DNA of 50,285 nucleotides from RBG-16-66-20 sp049651845 (lineage in GTDB: Bacteria; Pseudomonadota; Gammaproteobacteria; Burkholderiales; SG8-39): NCBI GenBank assembly GCA_049651845.1, contig JBASCW010000070.1, positions 1 through 50,285 on the forward strand, given 5' to 3'. Within the stretch, counting starts at the first letter, position 1, and each line of letters begins with the position of its first letter. This document shows positions 26,033 through 32,945 of the stretch, one piece after another. Position numbers and translations under genes: made by a program. Under the pieces are notes generated by a model. The model had not been told where the DNA came from, ran no database searches, and was given only the letters and a program-made list of their open reading frames with translations.

Positions 26033-26806
26033 TCAGTTCTTCAGCCGCTTGGCGGGATCTTGCCGGTAGAACCCGCTGAACAGCTCGTACAGGCGCGGGG
26101 AATGCCGCTTGAGCGCGTTCGGCGCCTCGAAGAAAGCCTCGCTCGCGACCGCGAAGAACTCGGCCTCGTGCTCGGCGGCGTAGGGATCGAGAAAGGTCTC
26201 GCGGCCCGCGTTCACGTCGTCGCACAGGCGATCGTACTCGGCGTCGAAGACCTCGATCCAGCGCTCGCGCGCCGCGCGCGAGGGCTGCGGCGGCACGCCG
26301 TCGGCTTCGCCGGACATCATGTCGAGCTTGTGCGCGAACTCGTGCAGCACCACGTTGGCGCCGCCCCGGGCCACCGAGCCGGAACCGTCGAGCGCTTCCC
26401 AGGACAGCACCACCGGGCCGCCGGGCCAGGATTCGCCCGCGAGCTCGTCGTCCCACTCGTGATGCACGCCGTCCTCGTCGGTGCGCGCGCGCTGCGCCTT
26501 GAAATCGGCCGGGTGCACGACGATGCCGACCCAGCCGTCGTACCAGTCGAGGCCGAGCTCCAGCACCGGCAGGCAGGCCTGCAGCGCGATCTCCACGCGG
26601 TCATCGTCCGAGAGCGCGAGGCCGCGCACCGGCGTGAGCTGCTTCTCGGCGAGGAACACGATCGCGAGCTCTTTGAGGCGGCGCTCTTCCTCGGCCGAGA
26701 GCCCGGCGAGGAAAGGCAGGTGGCGCAGCGCGCGGCGCCAGAGCGCGTCGTCGATCCGGTGGCGCGCGAGCACGCGCCGCCGCTTCCAGTCACGGAGCCA
26801 TCCCAT
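26033..26806 (-). CDS. mtfA: MtfA-like zinc metallopeptidase (M90)
   Basis: A 257-residue protein of the MtfA/M90 family. The zinc motif HEFAH is at residues ~154-158 (VVLHEFAHKLDMMSGEADG), and a later Glu lies in HEAEFFAVASEAFFE, as expected of the third ligand region. E. coli MtfA binds the Mlc repressor and so influences glucose PTS expression; it is also an aminopeptidase. Length and motif order are normal. The ATG lies 20 bp from that of divergent relA. The stop is 92 bp upstream of the dehydrogenase start. Confidence 0.88.
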   Translation of the reverse strand: MGWLRDWKRRRVLARHRIDDALWRRALRHLPFLAGLSAEEERRLKELAIVFLAEKQLTPVRGLALSDDDRVEIALQACLPVLELGLDWYDGWVGIVVHPADFKAQRARTDEDGVHHEWDDELAGESWPGGPVVLSWEALDGSGSVARGGANVVLHEFAHKLDMMSGEADGVPPQPSRAARERWIEVFDAEYDRLCDDVNAGRETFLDPYAAEHEAEFFAVASEAFFEAPNALKRHSPRLYELFSGFYRQDPAKRLKN

Positions 26807-26826
26807 CGCGCCATTACAATAGCAGC

Positions 26827-29004
26827 ATGGTTTCCGTCGTACAGCTTCGGCCCCAGGGCGCGTCGGACGGGCGCGTGCGCGACGCGCTGGTCGAGCGCGC
26901 GTTCGCGTTCGCCCGGCCGCTGTACGAGGGGCAGACGCTGTCCACCGGCGAGCCGGTGTGGCCGCACGCTGTCGGGCTCGCCGCGAGCCTCGCCTCGATC
27001 GGCATCGATCCGGCGGCGCAGGCGGCGGGCGTGCTGTTCGCGGCGCCGAAGTTCCTCGACGGCACCGAGAAGATCGAGCAGGCCTTCGGCGCCGAGGTCG
27101 CGGCGCTCGCGGGCGGCACCGAGAGGCTCTTCCGGCTGCGCGTGCTCACGCGCGCCTCGGCGGGCGAGCAGAACGAGATCCTGCGCAAGATGGTGCTCGG
27201 CATGGTCGAGGACATCCGCGTGGTGCTGATCCGCCTGGCGAGCCGCACGCAGACGCTGCGCTATTTCTCCAAGACCGACTCCGAGGAGAAGGCCGGCTAC
27301 GCGCGCGAGACGCTCAACATCTACTCGCCGCTCGCCAATCGGCTCGGCGTCTGGCAGCTGAAATGGGAGATGGAGGACCTGTCGTTCCGGTTCCTCGAGC
27401 CCGGGCTCTACAAGAAGATCGCGCAGATGCTCGATCAAAGGCGCGTCGAGCGCGAGCACTACATCGCGAACGCGATCGACCAGCTCGGCGCGGAGCTCAA
27501 GAAGATCGGCTTGAAGGCCGAGGTCACCGGCAGGCCGAAGCACATCTATTCCATCTGGAACAAGATGCGCTCCAAGAACCTGGATTTCGCCGAGGTCTAC
27601 GACGTGAGCGCGCTGCGCGTGATCGTGCCCACCGCGGCCGATTGCTACACCGTGCTCGGCGTGGTGCACGATCTCTGGGAGCCGATCCCCAAGGAGTTTG
27701 ACGACTACATCTCGCGGCCCAAGGGCAACAATTACCAGTCGCTGCACACCGCGGTGATCGGCCCGGGCGGCCGCACGCTCGAAGTGCAGATCCGCACCGA
27801 GGAGATGCACCGGCAGGCCGAATTCGGCATCGCGGCGCACTGGCGCTACAAGGAAACGGGCGGGGCGGGCCGCGCGCATGCCCCTGCGAGGACCGACGTC
27901 GCGTTCGACAACAAGATCGCCTGGCTGCGCGAGCTGCTCGCCTGGCGCGACGAGGTCGCGGGCGGCGCGGGCTGGGCGGAAAAGACCAGGAAGGCGTCGC
28001 TCGACGACACCATCTACGTGATCACGCCGCAGGGCAAGGTCATCGACCTGCCCGCGGGCGCGACGCCGGTGGACTTCGCCTACACGCTGCACAGCGATCT
28101 CGGCCACCGCTGCCGCGGCGCCAGGGTCGACGGCCAGATGGTGCCGCTCGACACCCCCCTGCAGAGCGGCCAGCGCGTGGAGATCATCGCCGCCAAGACG
28201 GGCGGGCCGTCACGCGATTGGCTCAATCCGTCGATCGGCTTCCTCAAGAGCCAGCGCGCGCGCGGCAAGGTGCGCCAGTGGTTCAACGCGCAGGCGCTCG
28301 CCGCGACCGTCGCGCAGGGCCGCGCCACGGTGGAGAAAGAGCAGCGGCGCGAGGGCGCGCTCAAGGCCAACCTCGAGCAGCTCGCGCACAAGCTCGGTTT
28401 CGAGAAGCCGGACGAGCTCTTTGCGGCGGTCGCGCGCGATGAAGTCAACCTGAGGCAATTGCAGGCAGCGCTCAGGGACGCGATCGGGGTTGTCGCGAAG
28501 AAGGAAATTCTCGAGCAAAAGCAGAAGACCTCCAGGAAGAAACCGGCTGCCGGCGGCGGCGTTCTCGTGGTCGGCGTGGACCGGCTGATGACGCAGCTCG
28601 CCAAATGCTGCAAACCCGTGCCCCCCGATCCGGTGCGCGGCTTCGTGACGCGCGGCAAGGGCGTCTCGGTGCACCGCGAGGACTGCGCGAGCCTGAAGCG
28701 CCTGGCCGAGCGCAGCCCCGAGCGACTGATCGAGGCCGAGTGGGGCGCGCGCACGGGAACTGCGGCGGCTGCCGCCTATCCGGCCGACGTGCTGGCGATC
28801 GCCGCCGACCGCCAGGGGCTGCTGCGCGACATCGGCGAGGCGCTCGCGCGCGAGCGCATCAACGTCACGGCGGTGCGCACGCAGAGCCGCGGCGACCTCG
28901 CGCACATGCGCTTCAGCTTCGAGGTCGCGGATGCCGCGCACCTGAGGCGCGCGCTCGCGGCGGTCAAGCAGGTCAAGGGCGTCATTCGCGCCGGCCGCGC
29001 CTAG
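26827..29004 (+). CDS. relA: (p)ppGpp synthetase, RelA type
   Basis: A 725-residue alarmone synthetase responding to uncharged tRNA on the ribosome. The HD hydrolase domain is degenerate: the usual His-Asp pair is replaced in AAQAAGVLFAAPKF. The synthetase domain has GRPKHIYSIWNKM, EVYDVSALRVIV and an EFDDY motif at 290-294, the EXDD form typical of monofunctional RelA. A TGS domain (~385-450), a CC-containing zinc-finger region (LAKCCKPVPPDPVRGF) and a C-terminal ACT domain follow. TACAAT at 26815-26820 ends 6 bp before the ATG with no ribosome site, suggesting a leaderless message. Confidence 0.95.
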   Translation: MVSVVQLRPQGASDGRVRDALVERAFAFARPLYEGQTLSTGEPVWPHAVGLAASLASIGIDPAAQAAGVLFAAPKFLDGTEKIEQAFGAEVAALAGGTERLFRLRVLTRASAGEQNEILRKMVLGMVEDIRVVLIRLASRTQTLRYFSKTDSEEKAGYARETLNIYSPLANRLGVWQLKWEMEDLSFRFLEPGLYKKIAQMLDQRRVEREHYIANAIDQLGAELKKIGLKAEVTGRPKHIYSIWNKMRSKNLDFAEVYDVSALRVIVPTAADCYTVLGVVHDLWEPIPKEFDDYISRPKGNNYQSLHTAVIGPGGRTLEVQIRTEEMHRQAEFGIAAHWRYKETGGAGRAHAPARTDVAFDNKIAWLRELLAWRDEVAGGAGWAEKTRKASLDDTIYVITPQGKVIDLPAGATPVDFAYTLHSDLGHRCRGARVDGQMVPLDTPLQSGQRVEIIAAKTGGPSRDWLNPSIGFLKSQRARGKVRQWFNAQALAATVAQGRATVEKEQRREGALKANLEQLAHKLGFEKPDELFAAVARDEVNLRQLQAALRDAIGVVAKKEILEQKQKTSRKKPAAGGGVLVVGVDRLMTQLAKCCKPVPPDPVRGFVTRGKGVSVHREDCASLKRLAERSPERLIEAEWGARTGTAAAAAYPADVLAIAADRQGLLRDIGEALARERINVTAVRTQSRGDLAHMRFSFEVADAAHLRRALAAVKQVKGVIRAGRA

Positions 29005-29826
29005 GTGCAGGAGCTGCTGAACAATCCGGCGGTGCAGGGCGTTGTCGCGCCGTTCGCCGTCGCGCTCGTCGTCGTGTTCGGTCTGTTCCTGTTGCGCCAG
29101 GGCGGCCTGGCGATCGGCGCGGCGCTCGGCACGGCGGTCTATCTCGTGGGCGGCGCCGCGTTTCCCCCGGTCTCGGCTCAGCAAAAGATCCTGCTGGTGT
29201 CGCTCGTGGTGCCCGTGGTCGGGATCATCGTCGACCTCGCATTCAAGCCGACGCGCGCCGCGGCCGCGGTGCTCGGCCTGATTTTCGGGCTGGCGGCGCT
29301 GTGGGTGGGCGTCAACGTGCTCAAGCAGAAGGAGCTGCCGGCAATGCTGCTCACGGGCGGCGGCGTCGCGGCACTCGTCGGCTGGTTGGTGGCCGCGATG
29401 TTCGCGCTGCGCGACGATCCGCTGCGCGCGGGCGCCGCGGCGCTTGCGCTCGGGCTCGGCGTAGGCGTGAGCGCCCTGCTGTCCGCGTCCGGCTCCTACG
29501 GCCAGTATGGCGCGTCGGTCGGCGCGGGTGCGGGCGCATTCCTGCTCGCGCAGATGCTCATGGGCAGGACCATCGCCGCGGGCGCCACGCTCGCCTTGAG
29601 CGCCGGCGTCGCCTGCGGCCTGATCGCCGTCGGTGCCGTGCTCGGCTCGCCGCTGCCCTGGTACGCGGCCGCTGCGCTGGCGCTGGTGCCGCTCGCAGTG
29701 CGCGTGCCGCTGCCGAAGGCCGGAATCCGGATCCAGGCCATCGCGGCGTCGGTGTACGGTGGAATACCGGCGCTCGCCGCCTGTTTGCTGTCCTGGCCGC
29801 AGATGCAGCAGCGGCTGGGTTTTTGA
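29005..29826 (+). CDS. Polytopic membrane protein of unknown function
   Basis: A 273-residue protein with a GTG start directly after the relA stop codon, with no gap. It is almost entirely hydrophobic: about eight helices rich in Ala, Gly, Val and Leu, with short loops such as FKPTRAA and LKQKELP. No family signature was recognised. The tight packing suggests co-expression with relA. Its end is 37 bp before yceI. The Ala/Gly-rich helices could be a small transporter or scaffold; that is guesswork. Confidence 0.7.
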   Translation: MQELLNNPAVQGVVAPFAVALVVVFGLFLLRQGGLAIGAALGTAVYLVGGAAFPPVSAQQKILLVSLVVPVVGIIVDLAFKPTRAAAAVLGLIFGLAALWVGVNVLKQKELPAMLLTGGGVAALVGWLVAAMFALRDDPLRAGAAALALGLGVGVSALLSASGSYGQYGASVGAGAGAFLLAQMLMGRTIAAGATLALSAGVACGLIAVGAVLGSPLPWYAAAALALVPLAVRVPLPKAGIRIQAIAASVYGGIPALAACLLSWPQMQQRLGF

Positions 29827-29863
29827 CGTTCGTTTCGAATTTCTCAGAGAGGAAGCTCAATAC

Positions 29864-30451
29864 ATGAAGAAGTCTTTGCTGGCGCTCGCCGTGCTCGCGG
29901 CTCCGTTTGCCGCGAACGCGAATCCCGAGAACTACACGCTCAACCCGTATCACACCTACCCTTATTTCGAGATCGACCACTGGGGCGTCTCGACCGTGCG
30001 CGGCATGTTCCGCAAGTCGAGCGGCAAGTTCACCATCGATCGCGCGGCCAGGACCGGGTCGATCGAGCTGACGGTGGAGACCGCCTCGATCGACACGGGC
30101 GACGGCGACAAAGGCAGCCGTCCGCGCTCGCGCGACGAGCACCTGCGCACGGCCGACTTCTTCAACGTCGCCGAATTTCCGCGCATGACCTACAAGTCCA
30201 CCGGCGTCAGATTCGCGGGCGACAATCCCGCCGAGATCGCGGGCCAGCTCACGCTGCTGGGCGTCACCAAGCCGCTCAGCTTGAAGGTCGAGCGCTGGGT
30301 GTGCAGGGACAACCCGATCAACAAGAAGCCGATGTGCGGCGGCAATGCCTCGGCGGCGCTGAAGCGCTCCGATTTCGGCATGAAATACCAGATACCCAAT
30401 GTCAGCGACGAGCTGAAGATCGTCATTGCCTTCGAGGCGGAAAGGGACTGA
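29864..30451 (+). CDS. YceI family periplasmic protein
   Basis: A 195-residue protein with a signal peptide at residues 1-20 (MKKSLLALAVLAAPFAANA, cut before NPENY). A lipocalin-like YceI beta-barrel follows: YTLNPYHTYPYFEIDHWGVS, FTIDRAARTGSIELTVETASIDTG, DEHLRTADFFNVAEFPRMTY and ITGQLTLLGVTKPLSLKV-type strands. Family members bind polyisoprenoids or lipids in the periplasm and are often induced by stress or high pH. The ATG at 29864 is the start of the signal peptide and has AGAGAGGA upstream. The tRNA-Val gene follows 59 bp downstream. Confidence 0.92.
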   Translation: MKKSLLALAVLAAPFAANANPENYTLNPYHTYPYFEIDHWGVSTVRGMFRKSSGKFTIDRAARTGSIELTVETASIDTGDGDKGSRPRSRDEHLRTADFFNVAEFPRMTYKSTGVRFAGDNPAEIAGQLTLLGVTKPLSLKVERWVCRDNPINKKPMCGGNASAALKRSDFGMKYQIPNVSDELKIVIAFEAERD

Positions 30452-30493
30452 GCGCTTCCGTCGCATGGCGGGCGCCTGCGGCGCCGAATCCTG

Positions 30494-30499
30494 TAAAAT
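30494..30499 (+). promoter_or_regulatory. -10 element of the tRNA-Val gene
   Basis: TAAAAT ends 11 bp before the mature 5' end of tRNA-Val. The same hexamer precedes tRNA-Pro at a similar distance. The -35 region is not recognisable in this GC-rich stretch. Confidence 0.5.
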
Positions 30500-30510
30500 T
30501 CGGCCCCTGC

Positions 30511-30587
30511 AGGCGCGTAGCTCAGCTGGTTAGAGCACTACCTTGACATGGTAGGGGTCGTTGGTTCGAGTCCAATCGCGCCTACCA
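30511..30587 (+). tRNA. tRNA-Val (GAC)
   Basis: A 77-base cloverleaf with the CCA encoded. The acceptor stem pairs AGGCGCG with CGCGCCT, and the discriminator is A. The anticodon stem CTACC/GGTAG encloses the loop TTGACAT, giving anticodon GAC, which reads GUC and GUU. The T-loop is GGTTCGAGTCC. The 3' 45 bases form the left attachment repeat of the mercury island, but the tRNA stays complete. Confidence 0.97.
30543..30587 (+). repeat. attL-like repeat (3' end of tRNA-Val)
   Basis: 45 bases from the anticodon arm to the CCA end of the tRNA recur at 36814-36858 with two mismatches (A/G in the T-arm, C/T in the CCA end). A tRNA 3' end duplicated at the far side of an integrase-bearing segment is the expected result of tyrosine-integrase insertion. 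Confidence 0.9.
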
Positions 30588-30601
30588 ACTCCCTCAAGCA
30601 G

Positions 30602-31150
30602 TTACGTCGAAGCACCTACCCCCGCTGGAGCACTGGGTACCGGTTTCGGTACCCCCTCCAGCTTCTTTACCGCCGCGATGGCGTTCGAGGGCGCCAGATG
30701 GCTGTAACGCTCGGACATTCGCAGGGTGCTGTGACCCAGCACCTGCGCGATATGACCCTGCGGCACCCCCGCCTGCCTTCGCCTTCCGATTCGCGCATGC
30801 TCTGAGCGGGATTGGGAATGGCCCAATCCCAGTCAAAGCGCGCGCGATTGATCGCCGAGGAGAGCAGACCCACTTCCCGATTGATCGTTGCGCCCTTCAG
30901 CCCTTCGGACTTCCGCAGCGCGATGTACTCGCGCACGTCGGCCCGCTTGACTTCCAGGAGCACGCGACCCGAGAAGAACCGATGCAGCGACTTCGCATAC
31001 CACACATCGGCCTCAGCGCTGCGCTTGATGGCTGTCGTTTCCTTGAGGTAACGAAGCATCAACTCATCGAAGGTGTAACGCGGCTGAGTACCCCAAAGAC
31101 GCTGCTGCCGGGCCTCGAGCCGCCATTTGCGCCGCGCGCCACAAACTGCT
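30602..31150 (-). pseudogene. Tyrosine-recombinase integrase with its catalytic core deleted
   Basis: The N-terminal SAM-like core-binding region is clear in one frame: RYTFDELMLRYLKETTA, then YAKSLHRFFSGRVLLEVKR and ATINREVGLLSSAINRAR. Near 30790 it passes straight into the end of the catalytic domain in another frame: GVPQGHIAQVLGHSTLRMSE, with the nucleophile region SERYSHLAPSNA. The ~150 residues holding the catalytic Arg, Lys and His-x-x-Arg are missing. The exact 5' end is uncertain because the frame overlaps the HTH gene. The position beside tRNA-Val and the orientation fit an island integrase. Confidence 0.82.
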
Positions 31151-31589
31151 GCAGAGCGTCCGCAGGGATAGGCACGCGCCTGAGTCCCGGCACCGTACGC
31201 AGCAGGCCTCGCGCCACCAATCGCTGCACGGACCGCACCGAGATTCCGCCGAGCCGTTCCGCTGCCTCCCGAATTGAATACGCCAAGCGCTCATCGGTCA
31301 TCTTCCTCAACGCCTGGGAATCGGCCCGGAGGCGCTTCGCCTGACTACGCGGGGAGGACGTGAGCGTGACCCACAAGCATTGATAGCGGCTCGATTGCCA
31401 CAGCCGCAACCGGTCCATGACCGTGCGACGCGTGAACCACTGTTTCCGATGCCACCGAGGCAGGCCGTTCGTCCCCGGCACGTTTCTGTCCCCTTTTGTC
31501 AAGAAAAGGGGCGGACGCAGTTGCGCCGCTTCGCGGCGCATCCTGCGCGCCGCGTTTTTCGCTTTCAAACTGTTCCACATCGACTCCAT
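31059..31589 (-). CDS. Fused reading frame: replication-protein-like fragment plus excisionase-type HTH
   Basis: A 176-residue reading frame. Residues ~97-153 form a MerR/excisionase-type helix-turn-helix: MTDERLAYSIREAAERLGGI, SVRSVQRLVARGLLRTVPGL. They begin at an internal ATG (31301) that may be the real start, giving an 80-residue protein. Residues 1-96 are different: basic, with VMDRLRLWQSSRYQCLWVTL, recalling the start of replication-initiator-like proteins of small integrative elements. The join looks like a deletion that fused two genes. The 3' end overlaps the integrase remnant. In such islands the HTH protein usually directs excision. Confidence 0.55.
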   Translation of the reverse strand: MESMWNSLKAKNAARRMRREAAQLRPPLFLTKGDRNVPGTNGLPRWHRKQWFTRRTVMDRLRLWQSSRYQCLWVTLTSSPRSQAKRLRADSQALRKMTDERLAYSIREAAERLGGISVRSVQRLVARGLLRTVPGLRRVPIPADALQQFVARGANGGSRPGSSVFGVLSRVTPSMS

Positions 31590-31752
31590 TCGTTTACGGA
31601 CCGAATGGAGCCAGGAGAGCTAGATGACCATCCGCCGGGCTTCACTCGGTCACTGGTTGGTGACGAGTGAATTCGTTTGAACCTTCCCCCGTAGGGTTGA
31701 GAAGTCCGACGCCGGATCGAGCCACGGTCTACCGACGTCCTTTGGGCATTCC

Positions 31753-31784
31753 TTGACTTCGTAGTGCGGTACGGGATCTAGACT
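31753..31784 (+). promoter_or_regulatory. MerR-type promoter/operator upstream of the cyclase gene
   Basis: -35 TTGACT (31753-31758), a 20-bp spacer and -10 TAGACT (31779-31784). The spacer holds the imperfect dyad TCGTA-GTGCGG-TACGG (31759-31774). The layout matches PmerT of the same island base for base in spacing: TTGACT, 5-bp half-site, 6-bp gap, TACGG, 4 bp, TAGAGT. Overlong spacers with a central dyad are the mark of MerR-family activated promoters. The cyclase ATG is 66 bp downstream of the -10. Confidence 0.68.
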
Positions 31785-31850
31785 GCAATCAACGCCGGCA
31801 GTTCGCCGGATCTCGACTCCTACGGTTACCGGACACAGGCGAAACACCCG

Positions 31851-32531
31851 ATGAATGACAACAACGAGAAGCTTCTCCACTGTATCCCGCATAAAGTTCT
31901 GGCGAAATGCCGCGATCCGGCATTCCGGTTTCTCGAGAAGGAGGAGAGACCGGTCGCCATCGTCTTCGTGGATATCGAGGGTTGCACCCGACTCTGCGAA
32001 GACCTCTCGCCCGCAGAGATGAACCGACTCATCGAAACGTATTTTTCCCGCTTTTTCGACGCCGTCGAAAGCGCCGGCGGAACCGTGAACGAGATTGTGG
32101 GCGATGGCTTCATGGCGATATTCGACGAAGGCGGAATCCGCCACGAGTCTCATGCGGCGACTTCGGCCGCCCTCACGATTCAGCGCCAGGCCCGCGAATT
32201 GAACGCCCGCAGGGCGTCAGACCTTGATCCTCTGTTGGTCAACATTGGTATTCACGCGGGGACCGGCCTGGTTGGTTTCACCAAATTCAGGACCTCCTCC
32301 GGAGAACGATGGACGTTCACTGCGTCCGGGCCGGTAACCAATGTCGCGGCGCGGCTCTGCGCGCTCGCGACCGGCGGATCGATCCTGGTAAGCACCGACG
32401 TTGCGGAACACCTCGGTAGAGCCGGGCACGGCCTCGACCCGCTTGGCCCGCAGAAACTGAAGAACGTGAGCCGACCAGTGCCGACATTCCGGCTGCGCGA
32501 TACCGGTACCGAAATCCAAGTCCTGTGCTGA
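31851..32531 (+). CDS. Class III adenylate/guanylate cyclase domain protein
   Basis: A 226-residue, single-domain class III nucleotide cyclase without membrane segments. The two metal-binding Asp residues sit in VAIVFVDIEGCTRL (about D41) and NEIVGDGFMAIFD (about D85). The transition-state Asn/Arg pair is in ASGPVTNVAARLCALATGG. The base-selecting Lys is not obvious (VNEIVGDG), so ATP versus GTP preference is open. The C-terminal KLKNVSRPVPTFRL is the usual tail of the fold. It is island cargo, convergent with merC at 3 bp, and read from the MerR-type promoter at 31753. Confidence 0.88.
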   Translation: MNDNNEKLLHCIPHKVLAKCRDPAFRFLEKEERPVAIVFVDIEGCTRLCEDLSPAEMNRLIETYFSRFFDAVESAGGTVNEIVGDGFMAIFDEGGIRHESHAATSAALTIQRQARELNARRASDLDPLLVNIGIHAGTGLVGFTKFRTSSGERWTFTASGPVTNVAARLCALATGGSILVSTDVAEHLGRAGHGLDPLGPQKLKNVSRPVPTFRLRDTGTEIQVLC

Positions 32532-32534
32532 CCC

Positions 32535-32918
32535 TCAGCCCGCAGGGGGCCAGGCGAACCAGACGTTCAGCAGGCTCGACAGCACCAGCGCGGCAATGCC
32601 GATTCCGGCTGCAATGCCGCTGCCGAACCAAATCGAAGCAAAGAGAACCAGCGAAGCAACGACGCCGACTCCGAGCGCCTGCCGTCGGCCGTGACGGCGC
32701 ATGCCGTGATAAAGCCCATACAGCGTGATCGCGAGAAACACAATGAGGACCGGGATCAGCACCGCATCGTGAATGAGAAACCCAAGGCCGGCCGCCGAGA
32801 GGATGGCGAGCAACGCAGGGAATCCGAGACAGCACAGTGCCGCGAAGAGCGATCCACCCACGCCAATCTTGTCCAGATGGCGCTTCCAGAAGCCGGTAGT
32901 CGCCGATTCCGCGTCCAC
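32535..32918 (-). CDS. merC: MerC-family mercury transport protein
   Basis: A 127-residue inner-membrane protein with four helices. The first helix has a Cys pair (C29-C30) in GGSLFAALCCLGFPALLAIL; paired Cys in helix 1 carry Hg(II) in Mer transporters. The pattern GFPAL..I.SAAGLGFL is MerC-like, though canonical MerC has a CxxC spacing and MerF has CC, so it could be viewed as a MerC/MerF intermediate. It is the last gene of the mer operon, 27 bp after the DUF3330 gene. It adds a second uptake route beside MerT/MerP. Confidence 0.82.
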   Translation of the reverse strand: MDAESATTGFWKRHLDKIGVGGSLFAALCCLGFPALLAILSAAGLGFLIHDAVLIPVLIVFLAITLYGLYHGMRRHGRRQALGVGVVASLVLFASIWFGSGIAAGIGIAALVLSSLLNVWFAWPPAG

Positions 32919-32945
32919 AGGGTTCTCCCTGAGGACGTTGCCGGC

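Noticed and set aside
30471..30485. Terminator hairpin after yceI (GGCGCC-TGC-GGCGCC)
   Set aside because: The stem is strong but has no T-tract, and it lies in the likely tRNA-Val promoter region, so its role is unclear.
31650..32153. Minus-strand frame opposite the start of the cyclase gene
   Set aside because: It overlaps the catalytic core of the cyclase and has no recognisable motif or upstream signals.
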